Below, piece after piece: positions 9,401 through 16,697 of a DNA stretch of 64,000 nt. The position numbers were made by a program, and so were the translations under genes. Numbering within the stretch: position 1 is the first letter of the stretch; each line of letters opens with the position of its first letter. Origin of the DNA: Algoriphagus sanaruensis (GTDB lineage: Bacteria; Bacteroidota; Bacteroidia; Cytophagales; Cyclobacteriaceae); assembly GCF_001593605.1 (NCBI RefSeq), contig NZ_CP012836.1, forward strand, positions 1,426,001-1,490,000, in the 5' to 3' direction. A model generated the notes under the pieces. It saw nothing but the letters and a program-made list of their open reading frames with translations. It ran no database searches and was not told the DNA's origin.

Positions 9401-11017
9401 TAATCCTACCCGATCTAAAAATGCCGTGTCTAGATTGACTTCAAGACGAACCGAATCAATTCGATCTTCAAGGTTTAAATATCCTTTTATTTGAGTTTTG
9501 AGATTGGGATCATTGATCGAAAGACTGCCACGGAAAAGATTCAACCCATAAGTGGCATCGGTGGTGATATTCGTGAAATCATAAGAATTGATCCCGAATT
9601 TCGAAATAGAGGCATCCAAGTCAATAATTGCATCTTCGATGGAATTACCGGAAAAATTGACATTTCCATCCAAACTGATCTGCTGAAAGAGTTCCCGGTT
9701 ATCCGCCAGAAGTCCTAGGTTAAGATTTTGGATTTTTACCCGAGAAACCACCGAAGGAGTCTCGTCGACCAGATCATAATTCACTCGCCCTTCTAGATTC
9801 CCGATGCTAGTTTTAAAAGTTCCTGTAGTCGTAAATCGGTTAGGAAGTCCAGTAAAGTCGGCGTCAAATCGGATAAGATTGAACTTGTTGATTTGACGCT
9901 CCATCTCGGAAGAAAGATAGGGCGCCAAATCCCGAGACGAAACCACTGAGTTTTTAAGTGATAAGTTCAAATAAGTTTCCTCAAAATCGGGCAACCCATC
10001 GAGGTAAAAAGACCCAAAAAGTGCTGTTTTTTGACCCAATCGTATCAAAAACTCATCTGAGGATAATTCTGAAACTGGACCTGTGACGGTTCCGCTGAGG
10101 AAAATCTCGTCCTCAAATTCGGGAAGAGCAGGTGCAAATAGCCTCAAGTCCAACAAATGGATTTTGGTTTCCTCCAAGTTGGCGGTAATCTTCACCTGAT
10201 TAAAAAAGTCTGAATATCCTTTTGGTCCTGTCAAATCCAATCGAAGGAAATCTCGCACATGACTCCGCTCTGTTCGCAGACTTAACTCAGCCAATTCTAA
10301 AAATTTGGAGTCATAGGTAAGCAGGGTCTTGAGCTCCTTAATGATCAGTTTACTCTTTTGTTCTGTTCCGCTTAAGAGTTTGATGTCAAGTTGGATATTG
10401 GATCCATTCAGATCAAAACCTGTTGCATTGGCTGTGATTTCATCGAAGAATAAATGGTTGTAATCTAAGCCTTCGGCTAGAGGTTCAGCCTTGTAGTTAT
10501 GCAGGCTAAATTTTGCCTGACGTAGTTCGATGTTTCCAATTGCAAATTTTGCAGGGGTACTGCTAGGCTGACTTGGTTTGAATACTTCACTGAGTTCATT
10601 GACCCAGATATTAATATTCATGAGTGAATCCTCGGCATGGGTAATGAGTTGGACATTAGCACTTTCCAGTCTAACGGCATCCAAGCTTGGAGTCCCTGGA
10701 GGAAGGAGTGAGGACAGGGTAAAATCTGCAAAAACCATTTCCGCACCAATCATCAGACTATCGCGATGATCGTGAATGGTCACATTCTCAAAAGTCAGCG
10801 CATCCCACCATGAAATTTTGACTTTGCCGATTTCGGTTGTAAAGGAAGTATTGTTGTTGAGGTAGCCCGTGATTTTTCCTACTACCCAATTTTGGACTGG
10901 AGAAGTCTGTAATGCTACTGCAAAAAGGATGAGCGAAAGTAGCGAAACAAACAAGACCCAAACGAGTGCTCGGAAAGCTTTGTGCAAAAAATCCGTAACT
11001 TTCGAGTTCTTTTCCAA
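6419..11017 (-). CDS. tamB: Translocation/assembly module TamB-like protein
   Basis: This 1532-residue protein has one N-terminal membrane anchor (about residues 13-33) followed by more than 1400 residues of repetitive beta strands and a C-terminal TamB (DUF490) domain, with landmarks such as GRGRGVLNLNIDTQGNF, GGRITWFGDPYSGVMNL and a RLRVSRDGG strand near the end. TamB/AsmA-like proteins bridge inner and outer membranes and are linked to outer-membrane protein assembly and phospholipid transfer. No in-frame ATG is present near the 5' end; translation seems to begin at the TTG at 11017-11015, because an in-frame stop lies at 11036-11038 and the anchor follows at once. The start overlaps the tsaD start on the other strand. 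Confidence 0.88.
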   Translation of the reverse strand: MEKNSKVTDFLHKAFRALVWVLFVSLLSLILFAVALQTSPVQNWVVGKITGYLNNNTSFTTEIGKVKISWWDALTFENVTIHDHRDSLMIGAEMVFADFTLSSLLPPGTPSLDAVRLESANVQLITHAEDSLMNINIWVNELSEVFKPSQPSSTPAKFAIGNIELRQAKFSLHNYKAEPLAEGLDYNHLFFDEITANATGFDLNGSNIQLDIKLLSGTEQKSKLIIKELKTLLTYDSKFLELAELSLRTERSHVRDFLRLDLTGPKGYSDFFNQVKITANLEETKIHLLDLRLFAPALPEFEDEIFLSGTVTGPVSELSSDEFLIRLGQKTALFGSFYLDGLPDFEETYLNLSLKNSVVSSRDLAPYLSSEMERQINKFNLIRFDADFTGLPNRFTTTGTFKTSIGNLEGRVNYDLVDETPSVVSRVKIQNLNLGLLADNRELFQQISLDGNVNFSGNSIEDAIIDLDASISKFGINSYDFTNITTDATYGLNLFRGSLSINDPNLKTQIKGYLNLEDRIDSVRLEVNLDTAFLDRVGLVDRPTFVAGKLDIDTQGITLDDIQGIARFNDIEVGYEDRYLEVGDFFFQSLFAGGTRTLSLNSDYLVAAASGQFNLEQMSRDLKILGSQYLAILINETPPLANLEKNFSETYNLDLNVRMTDINPLIQLFQPDLRISKNTVLEGAFYQTSENTVFNFFTSIDTLSYQGNQFFGNNIDFNTSKFINSEDILASFYIYSKDQLINERIRFSNLGLEAIWNQDILDLELTLDQDSTQSKARIDAESRFSATGTQLKFKPSLLRVLDREWQFDPENLITLQQGVVEFKQLKISNQDQYISLEGKISEDPEENLELIINQVEVDILNTFTAQDFEGTADGIFSIKNLYSQAQIAGDLTIEDMEINDFPIGNVLAGINLKESELLLNLENRVNNERKIDIGGVVGLQSGNLDMEVLLNQANLVIFEPFLSKYITNLGGTMTGNLQLTGTVTEPELIGSGRIDQGKLKINYLNTSYQLDGSILFQPTLISFRDLIIRDLNGNRATFTGGINHNRFNDIILNISSRLTNFQVLNTTARDNEVFYGTAFATGTLDIRGSTSNLDITARATSQANTRIFIPLTSSNDQYQEDFIQVINIQDTVRIQAIAEEVNRLEIENIRMNFILDITPDAFAEIIIDPKTGESIQGRGRGVLNLNIDTQGNFSLAGNYEVVEGKYNFSLYNVVKKDFDIQPGGRITWFGDPYSGVMNLKAEYKEAVSLLPLANSTNQDNNQFRRRYPIKVLMDLQGELLSPTISFGFDFSEFPSSGDLQTTISAFQNRVAADEQEMNRQVISVIMTKSLSPEGQFSGVSTISSSLSNLLSSQFNNLLSQVDQNLEVSIDLAGLDQNALENFQLSVAYTFLDGRLRVSRDGGFTDNRGNASAASIIGDWQAEYLLTEDGVYRLRIFNRNNFNAFTSLSLSQNVLTYGASLTQNVSFNSISELFQKLTGKKRSRLNISDSDDFLRNDYQGNETWTPIDLNKLPLENPPIEPIRIEKFPPKEDF

Positions 11018-12030
11018 TGGGTACCAACGATATCTCTATACTAGCAATTGAATCCTCGTGTGACGAGACTTCTGCCTCTATTTTAGTAAATGGCAAAGTA
11101 CTTAATAATATTGTCGCCACACAATCTGTTCACGAAAAATACGGGGGTGTAGTTCCTGAATTAGCCTCTCGAGCGCATCAAGAAAACCTCATTCCCGTCA
11201 TCCACGAGGCCATTACTTCTTCTGGCATTTCCAAGGAGCAGCTTTCGGCAGTGGCCTTTACGAGAGGGCCGGGATTGATGGGGTCCTTGCTGGTTGGAGT
11301 CTCTTTTGCCAAGTCTTTTGCCAAAGCACTCGAAATTCCAATTATCGAAGTAAACCATATGCAGGCTCATGTCTTGGCACATTTTATTGATGATCCCAAA
11401 CCGGAGTTTCCGTTCCTCTGCTTGACGGTAAGTGGAGGTCATACCCAATTGGTTTTGGTCAAAAGTCATCTAGAAATGGAAGTTGTCGGTGAAACTCAAG
11501 ACGATGCAGTCGGTGAGGCTTTTGATAAAACAGCCAAGCTGTTAGGACTTCCGTATCCTGGGGGACCGTTGATTGATCGATACGCGAAGGAGGGAAATCC
11601 AAAGGCTTTTAATTTTCCGGTGACTCGTATGCCGGGTTTGAATTATTCTTTTTCAGGGATCAAAACAGCCGTTTTATATTTCCTCAGAGATCAACTTCAA
11701 GAGGATCCACAATTTATTGAAAAGAATCTGCCTGACCTTTGTGCGAGTATTCAGGCCACTTTGATCGAAATGCTTCTGATCAAACTCAAGGAGGCTATGA
11801 AGCACTATCAGCTGAAAAGTGTTGCGATCGCTGGAGGAGTCAGTGCCAATTCGGGCCTTCGGCTGGCTCTTTCTGAATTATCCCGCAGAAAGGGATGGAA
11901 CTTATTTGTGCCCAAATTCGAATATTGTACAGACAATGCCGGCATGATCGCCATGGCAGCGTATTACAAATATCTCAAAGGTGAATTTTCAAGCATGGAT
12001 GTAACACCTTTAGCCAAAATGAAATTTTAA
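11017..12030 (+). CDS. tsaD: tRNA N6-adenosine threonylcarbamoyltransferase
   Basis: This 337-residue enzyme transfers the threonylcarbamoyl group to A37 of tRNAs that read ANN codons. The ASKHA-fold N-terminus ILAIESSCDETSASI (8-22), the metal ligands H114 and H118 in NHMQAH, the nucleotide-binding CLTVSGGHTQLVLV stretch and the C-terminal CTDNAGMIA motif with the third metal-binding Asp are all present, and length is standard. It heads a plus-strand cluster with smpB (1-base gap). Its ATG occupies 11017-11019, sharing one base with the TTG start of divergent tamB, so its promoter must lie within tamB coding sequence. Confidence 0.97.
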   Translation: MGTNDISILAIESSCDETSASILVNGKVLNNIVATQSVHEKYGGVVPELASRAHQENLIPVIHEAITSSGISKEQLSAVAFTRGPGLMGSLLVGVSFAKSFAKALEIPIIEVNHMQAHVLAHFIDDPKPEFPFLCLTVSGGHTQLVLVKSHLEMEVVGETQDDAVGEAFDKTAKLLGLPYPGGPLIDRYAKEGNPKAFNFPVTRMPGLNYSFSGIKTAVLYFLRDQLQEDPQFIEKNLPDLCASIQATLIEMLLIKLKEAMKHYQLKSVAIAGGVSANSGLRLALSELSRRKGWNLFVPKFEYCTDNAGMIAMAAYYKYLKGEFSSMDVTPLAKMKF

Positions 12031-12031
12031 T

Positions 12032-12502
12032 ATGTCTTCAAAGACCAGTCGTTTCGAAAAGTCAGTCAACATCAAGAATAAAAAGGCAAGCTTTGAGTTT
12101 GAATTTATTGATACCTATGTGGCTGGCCTAATGCTGAAAGGCACGGAAATCAAATCGATTCGTGAGGGAAAGGTCTCATTGACTGAAGCATTTTGTATGT
12201 TTTTGGACGATGAATTATACATCCGTCAAATGCATATCGCCCCGTATAGTATGGCTGCGAGCTATAATCATGAGGCAGTAAGGGATCGAAAACTTCTTCT
12301 TAACAAAAAAGAAATAGAAAAGCTACAAACGAAGTCCGCTGAAAAAGGGCTTGCGATTATTCCTGTTCGTATATTTATCAATGACCGAGGCAAAGCCAAA
12401 TTGGAAATTGCTTTGGCAAGGGGCAAAAAACTCCATGACAAACGACAGGACCTGAAAGAAAAAGATGCAAAACGAGAGCTCCAGCGAATGGCCTTTGATT
12501 GA
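12032..12502 (+). CDS. smpB: SsrA-binding protein SmpB
   Basis: This 156-residue protein is the tmRNA partner in trans-translation, which frees stalled ribosomes. The OB-fold landmarks are clear: NKKASFEFEFIDTYVAGLML (17-36), the GTEIKSIREGKVSLTEAFC segment that contacts tmRNA, and the basic C-terminal tail KKLHDKRQDLKEKDAKRELQ, which enters the ribosomal A site. It starts 2 bases after the tsaD stop, and the next gene begins inside its last 38 bases, so the three are probably one transcript. The ssrA gene itself is not in this window. Confidence 0.97.
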   Translation: MSSKTSRFEKSVNIKNKKASFEFEFIDTYVAGLMLKGTEIKSIREGKVSLTEAFCMFLDDELYIRQMHIAPYSMAASYNHEAVRDRKLLLNKKEIEKLQTKSAEKGLAIIPVRIFINDRGKAKLEIALARGKKLHDKRQDLKEKDAKRELQRMAFD

Positions 12503-13262
12503 TGCTTTTGGAATATGCCGGCAGACTATTTTGCCGGTCTATCGCCAGCCCACATTTGATTCTGCTTTAGTTACTCAGTTACTTTTTGGCGAATGCTACC
12601 AGATTAATGGATTAACATCTGATCGAAATTGGTTTCGGATTTTCCATGAGGATACCGGTATTGGAGGCTGGGTCTCAGCCAAATTGATTAAAGAAATCAC
12701 CAAAGAGGAATATTTTAGCTTTGTGCACCAAGATTTTCAAGTGGTGACTAGTCCTATTGCGTCCATTGATTATTTGGGAACCCAATTGTATTTATTGCCG
12801 GGAAGTCGCCTTCATTTTTCCGAGTTTGAATTATTCAACTGGCAAGATCACATTGGATTTACCGGGGAGTCAAGACCTCATGCGGTCAAAGCTACTCGGG
12901 AGGAGCTATGTGATATTGCACTTTGCTACTTAAATGCTCCTTTTCAGGCTGGAGGAAGAAGTATTTTTGGCTTGGATCCTGTATTAGCCTTCGGCTTGAT
13001 TTTTTCTATTGCGGGTTTTGGTTGGAAATCAGGTAAGCTCCCCGGGAAAAGTATTCCAGAAGATCAGGCCCTTCCGGGAGATTTGTTTATTTTCAGAGAC
13101 TTGGAAAAGCAGGAAACCCAGTTTGGGTTTTTTCTGGGGGCAGAGGAAATTCTTTGGATGGAAAATCGGATCAAAATAAGCGAAATCGAAGATTGGCGAG
13201 AATTCTTTGAAAACAGTGCCTCCAAAAATCATGTTTTTGATGTACGCTCAATAGTTGGATAA
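12465..13262 (+). CDS. SH3-domain plus degenerate NlpC/P60-like protein, likely catalytically dead
   Basis: In this 265-residue protein, residues 15-75 look like a bacterial SH3 domain (GWVSAKLI at 68-75) and 145-245 follow the NlpC/P60 outline: YLNAPFQAGGRSIFGLD, then PGDLFIF, then QFGFFLG. In active enzymes the first motif ends GxDCSGL and the last is HxGIYLG. Here proline 172 occupies the position of the nucleophilic cysteine and glutamine 219 that of the catalytic histidine, so peptidoglycan hydrolysis is unlikely and a binding role is more probable. No signal peptide is visible. The start at 12465 lies inside smpB; a TTG at 12495 is an alternative. Order after tsaD-smpB suggests a shared operon. 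Confidence 0.7.
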   Translation: MQNESSSEWPLIDAFGICRQTILPVYRQPTFDSALVTQLLFGECYQINGLTSDRNWFRIFHEDTGIGGWVSAKLIKEITKEEYFSFVHQDFQVVTSPIASIDYLGTQLYLLPGSRLHFSEFELFNWQDHIGFTGESRPHAVKATREELCDIALCYLNAPFQAGGRSIFGLDPVLAFGLIFSIAGFGWKSGKLPGKSIPEDQALPGDLFIFRDLEKQETQFGFFLGAEEILWMENRIKISEIEDWREFFENSASKNHVFDVRSIVG

Positions 13263-13265
13263 GGT

Positions 13266-13775
13266 ATGGAGAAACGAGTATTGGTGTTGAATTTGGATCA
13301 TACTCCTGTGGCGGTAGTAACAGTACAAAAGGCAATTGTTCTTGTTTTGCTTGAAAAGGCGCAAGTGCTCTCTACCTATGAGTTTCTCGAAATCCGAACC
13401 GTAACACGTCGTTTTGATTACCCTGCAGTTCTTCGATTGATGGAGTATAAATCCATCCCATTTCATGGAGTTTTGTTAAATCGAGCCAACATTTTTCGAA
13501 GAGACAGAGGAGAATGCCAATATTGCGGTAGCCGAAAAACTCTTACCATTGACCATGTAATTCCCAAATCTAAGGGTGGAAAAACCAACTGGACCAATCT
13601 AGTCACGGCCTGCAACAGATGCAATATTACCAAAGGAGATAAAACTCCGGAACAAGCGGGAATGGTTTTGAAAACTACTCCATTTAAGCCTTCCTTATCC
13701 TATTTTTTAGCGGATTACGCCGAGCGCCAGGCGACTGAATGGTTGCCATTTCTTCAAACTAAAGTTCCCTCTTAA
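13266..13775 (+). CDS. HNH endonuclease
   Basis: This 169-residue protein has a complete HNH core in residues 80-125: zinc-type cysteines C84 and C87, the IDHVIP motif with H97, N111 in TNLVTACNRCN and the second cysteine pair C116/C119. The N-terminal 75 residues match the usual extension of stand-alone bacterial HNH proteins (VLVLNLDHTPVAVV). Such proteins are widespread in bacterial chromosomes; their cellular target is mostly unknown. It begins 4 bases after the NlpC-like gene and 15 bases before the YjbR gene, inside a run of conserved genes, with no sign of an intron, intein or phage nearby, so a housekeeping role is more likely than a homing one. Confidence 0.88.
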   Translation: MEKRVLVLNLDHTPVAVVTVQKAIVLVLLEKAQVLSTYEFLEIRTVTRRFDYPAVLRLMEYKSIPFHGVLLNRANIFRRDRGECQYCGSRKTLTIDHVIPKSKGGKTNWTNLVTACNRCNITKGDKTPEQAGMVLKTTPFKPSLSYFLADYAERQATEWLPFLQTKVPS

Positions 13776-13789
13776 GCCATCTGATCAGA

Positions 13790-14140
13790 ATGACTCTCGA
13801 CTATTTCAGGGATTTTTGTCTATCCAAACCCGGTGTAACAGATGATACGCCATTTGATGCCAAAACTTTGTGCTTCCGGGTAGGAGGAAAAATCTTCGCC
13901 ATTTTAGATATAGACTTTTTCGATTATGTCAACTTGAAATGTGATCCGGATCGATCTCTTGAACTTCGAGAACAATTTCCAGGGATAACGCCTGGATTCC
14001 ATATGAATAAAAAATGGTGGAATTCTGTCAGTGTAAGGGGGAATGTGCCCGATCCTTTAATTTTAGAACTGACTACGCATAGTTATTCCCTTGTTTTTTC
14101 ATCTTTGCCTAAGTCTATCCAATCCACCATCACCCCATGA
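13790..14140 (+). CDS. MmcQ/YjbR family protein
   Basis: This is a 116-residue protein of the MmcQ/YjbR (CyaY-like fold) family. Typical landmarks are FRDFCLSKPGVTDDTPFDA near the N-terminus, the beta hairpin FRVGGKIFAILD (about 28-39), LKCDPDRSLELREQFPGI and the GFHMNKKWWNSVSV segment around 73-86. The family has a double-wing-like fold and is often described as DNA-binding, but its role is not settled. The stop overlaps the start of the ABC ATPase by 4 bases (ATGA), suggesting coupled translation. Confidence 0.88.
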   Translation: MTLDYFRDFCLSKPGVTDDTPFDAKTLCFRVGGKIFAILDIDFFDYVNLKCDPDRSLELREQFPGITPGFHMNKKWWNSVSVRGNVPDPLILELTTHSYSLVFSSLPKSIQSTITP

Positions 14141-15096
14141 GCTTTCTTTCGATTCGTCACCTCTCCAAAAGTTATGATGCTCAAGTTGCTTTGCATGACT
14201 TTTCCTTGGAGCTGGAGAAAGGTGAGTTTATTTCTATTGTAGGAGAAAGCGGCTCGGGGAAAAGTACCCTCCTTCGTATGGTTGCGGGTCTTATGACGCA
14301 GTCTACCGGGGAAGTAGTTTTGGACGGAACGGTAATTCAAAACCCCGCCCAAAAGCTTGTACCGGGATACGATCAGATTAAACTTATCCATCAGGACTAT
14401 CAGCTTTTTCCCAATTCAACGGTTGAAGAAAATATCTCCCGACCTTTGATTCAATATGATGCAGACTATCGAGCTTATCGAGTCAATCTTCTCATGCGTC
14501 AGCTTGGATTGGAAAATTACAAAGACCGTCTTCCTCGCCAACTGAGTGGAGGGCAGCAACAAAAAGTAGCCATTGCCCAAGCACTTGCTGTTGAACCTGA
14601 GGTTTTGCTCTTGGATGAGCCCTTTAGCCATTTGGATAGCATTCAGAAACAGCGGTTAATTTTTGAACTGAAGGAGATTTTGACTGAGATGGGGACTACT
14701 GTGATTTTTGTGACCCACGATTTGGATGATGCACTCCGATTGACGGACTCACTTCTGATTGTGCAGAAAGGAAAGATGGTCCAGCGCGGCAATTCCAGAG
14801 CACTGTGTGAACATCCGAAAACCCGATATGTGGCTCGCTTATTTTCCTCCATAAATTTGATTCCAGATCGGTTTAATAGCTATGTCCGACCTTCTGATAT
14901 CCGACTTAGAACCAAGGGAGAATTAATGGGGCATGTCGTAGATCAGCGATTTTTGGTGCATTACAATTCCCTTCAGATCAGATTACGTGAAGGAGGCCAC
15001 ATTTGGGAAGTAGATGATCCGGCACGAAAATATCAAATAGGAGATCGGGTGTACCTGCACTTTGATGAGGAAAAAGTCTTGGTGTTGAAGTCTTAA
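14137..15096 (+). CDS. ABC transporter ATP-binding protein
   Basis: This 319-residue ATPase has Walker A GESGSGKST (36-44), the Q-loop in IHQDYQLFP, the signature LSGGQQQKVAIAQALA, Walker B VLLLDEPFSHLD and the H-loop FVTHDLDD. A C-terminal extension of about 90 residues (YVRPSDIRLR onward) looks like the regulatory TOBE-type domain of importer ATPases such as PotA/FbpC/CysA. No permease or substrate-binding gene is adjacent: upstream is YjbR and downstream a repeat-containing gap. It either serves a transporter encoded elsewhere or has another role. It overlaps the YjbR gene by 4 bases and is the last plus-strand gene of the tsaD run. Confidence 0.88.
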   Translation: MSFLSIRHLSKSYDAQVALHDFSLELEKGEFISIVGESGSGKSTLLRMVAGLMTQSTGEVVLDGTVIQNPAQKLVPGYDQIKLIHQDYQLFPNSTVEENISRPLIQYDADYRAYRVNLLMRQLGLENYKDRLPRQLSGGQQQKVAIAQALAVEPEVLLLDEPFSHLDSIQKQRLIFELKEILTEMGTTVIFVTHDLDDALRLTDSLLIVQKGKMVQRGNSRALCEHPKTRYVARLFSSINLIPDRFNSYVRPSDIRLRTKGELMGHVVDQRFLVHYNSLQIRLREGGHIWEVDDPARKYQIGDRVYLHFDEEKVLVLKS

Positions 15097-15100
15097 AATC

Positions 15101-15299
15101 CACCGCAGAGACGCAGAGAACGCTGAGTTTTTAGGCTTTTAAAGGGAGTCTTATTGGGAAGCGCTCAGAAAGCATTCACAATATTTCAATACTGATTGTT
15201 TTGACTAAGTCTCATTTTCGACTTCAGGTAAAAGTTACCAGGTGTTAAAGCTTGAATCTGATCACTTTGACTGAATACTTTTTTAAATTCTCTGTGGTG
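15101..15299. repeat. Possible 199-base non-coding element with short inverted ends
   Basis: The gap after the ABC ATPase begins with CACCGCAGAGA (15101-15111) and carries its near-exact inverted copy TCTCTGTGGTG at 15289-15299 (one mismatch). The left end continues into CGCAGAGAACGC. No ORF lies between. The arrangement is like a small mobile or REP/MITE-like element, but target-site duplication is not evident and copy number cannot be judged from one copy. Confidence 0.4.
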
Positions 15300-15302
15300 A
15301 AT

Positions 15303-15331
15303 AAAAAAACCGTCAGGGATCTCCCAACGGT
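15303..15331 (-). terminator. Rho-independent terminator of the SlyD-like gene
   Basis: The stem ACCGT/ACGGT (15309-15313 with 15327-15331) stacked on GGGA/TCCC is followed on the minus strand by a run of seven T residues. It lies 30 bases after the stop of the minus-strand isomerase gene. Confidence 0.7.
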
Positions 15332-15360
15332 CTAATTTCTATTCTCATTTCTCTCTGTTA

Positions 15361-15885
15361 TCAATCATGGGCCCCATGTTCACCATGGACATGACCGTGG
15401 GCTAATTCCTCTTTGGTGGCTTCACGGACTTCAAGGATATTTCCTTCGAAGTGCAAATCAAATCCAACCAAAGGGTGATTGAAATCTAAGAGAAGCTGAT
15501 CGCCAAGATCTTTAAGAACTTTTGCCTGCATGCTGTATCCGTTTTCATCCATCAGAGGCAAGAAATTTCCTTCTTCAAGCATCTCTGGTGAAAATCCTCG
15601 ATCACCCGAAAACTGCTCTTTGGGCAAGGTAATGATCAAATCATCATCAGCTTCGCCATAGGCATCCACCATCGGTAGCAGAAAAGAAAATGTTTCACCT
15701 TCCTCTTTTCCAGCCAAAAGCTCCTCAAACTTCTCTGGGAGTCCGCTCATTCCGAAAAGGAAATAAAATGGATCTTCTTCATCCCGGATTTCGACACTGA
15801 AAGGGGCTGATTCGATGCCATCCTCTTCCTTGGAGACTTTCAGTTCATAGGTCAAGCCTACTACTGAGTTTTGTTGAATTTTCAT
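15361..15885 (-). CDS. FKBP-type peptidyl-prolyl isomerase, SlyD-like
   Basis: This is a 174-residue cytosolic protein. The split FKBP half-domains surround an insert-in-flap region: GLTYELKV near 10, FLFGMSGLPEKFEELLAGKEEGE around 42-64, then a charged insert and the closing DFNHPLVGFDLHFEGNILEVREAT strand (about 133-157). The ending HGHVHGEHGAHD is histidine-rich, as in SlyD, where such tails bind nickel, zinc or copper. The family speeds cis-trans prolyl isomerization and acts as a chaperone; SlyD also supplies nickel for hydrogenase, but no hydrogenase gene is seen here. It has its own terminator downstream and an 86-base gap upstream. Confidence 0.9.
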   Translation of the reverse strand: MKIQQNSVVGLTYELKVSKEEDGIESAPFSVEIRDEEDPFYFLFGMSGLPEKFEELLAGKEEGETFSFLLPMVDAYGEADDDLIITLPKEQFSGDRGFSPEMLEEGNFLPLMDENGYSMQAKVLKDLGDQLLLDFNHPLVGFDLHFEGNILEVREATKEELAHGHVHGEHGAHD

Positions 15886-15971
15886 GTGTGTGGGTTTTGA
15901 TTTGGAGCGGATTTAGGAAAGTAGGAATCTCAATTTTGAAGTTTTTCCGTCTAAAGCCCCGTTTAAGATGA

Positions 15972-16697
15972 TTAGTTACGGAGTCCGTATTTGAGACGGA
16001 TTCGAATTCGTTCTTTTAGTACCGCCCATTTATTTTTTGGGGTGGAGCTTCGCAAAGGCTTGGCAGATCGAAAGACAAAGTATTGGTAATCTTTCTCTTC
16101 GAAGAAAAGCCCGTAGGTTTCCATCTTTTCCAGATAAAACCCATTCGCGGTGATGTTTTTGATCAAGTCTCCAGAATCCAAAGGTTGATCGATCACCTGT
16201 AGTTTTTCAGGTTCATTTTCGATCATCCACTGCAAATACCTAGGCGCAGGAATGTGAATGAAAATCACAGAATCCCCGTGGGAATGCTTTTGTATATTTT
16301 GAAAGAGCCGGAAATGCTGATCCACTGGGATATGCTCCAGCACATCGGGAAAGACAAAAAAGTCAAAGGTTTCGCCCTTTTTGTCAAAGTCGGACATATC
16401 CGAAACTTCGAAGCTGAGGTTTTTCTGCTCTTTCCAAAGGATCTTTGCTGTATCGATACTTTCTGGAGAGATGTCTACGGCTAATACTTTTCCTTGAGGC
16501 ACTTGGGTTGCCAAAAGATGGGAGACTGTTCCGACACCACAGCCCACTTCCAGAATCCGGTGATTGGATTTGAGCCCAGCTTGCTTCACTTTGTCCAAAA
16601 TGCTCAAATGCCTGGAATTGATCCCGGTTTTTGCTTGCTTTTCAGCAAATTGGTCATAAAAGCTGACTACTTTTTCTTTTTCCTCAGACTGCTGCAT
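15972..16697 (-). CDS. Class I SAM-dependent methyltransferase
   Basis: This 241-residue protein has the Rossmann-fold motif I ILEVGCGVGTVSHLL, motif II VLAVDISPESIDTA, a DMSDFD stretch for the adenine side and FFVFPDVLEHIPVDQH as motif IV-like. The substrate cannot be read from the sequence; the arrangement is like the ubiquinone/biotin-type methyltransferases. I take the ATG at 16697 rather than a TTG 21 bases upstream; with either start the 5' end overlaps the 3' end of the upstream YfhO gene (14 bases with the ATG), so the two are probably co-expressed. YfhO proteins act in glycosylation of cell-envelope polymers in other bacteria, but a shared pathway is only a guess. Confidence 0.85.
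   Translation of the reverse strand: MQQSEEKEKVVSFYDQFAEKQAKTGINSRHLSILDKVKQAGLKSNHRILEVGCGVGTVSHLLATQVPQGKVLAVDISPESIDTAKILWKEQKNLSFEVSDMSDFDKKGETFDFFVFPDVLEHIPVDQHFRLFQNIQKHSHGDSVIFIHIPAPRYLQWMIENEPEKLQVIDQPLDSGDLIKNITANGFYLEKMETYGLFFEEKDYQYFVFRSAKPLRSSTPKNKWAVLKERIRIRLKYGLRN

Noticed and set aside
13266..13775. HNH gene as a sign of a homing intron or phage
   Set aside because: The gene lies in a tight run of unrelated housekeeping genes, with no split gene or phage gene around it.
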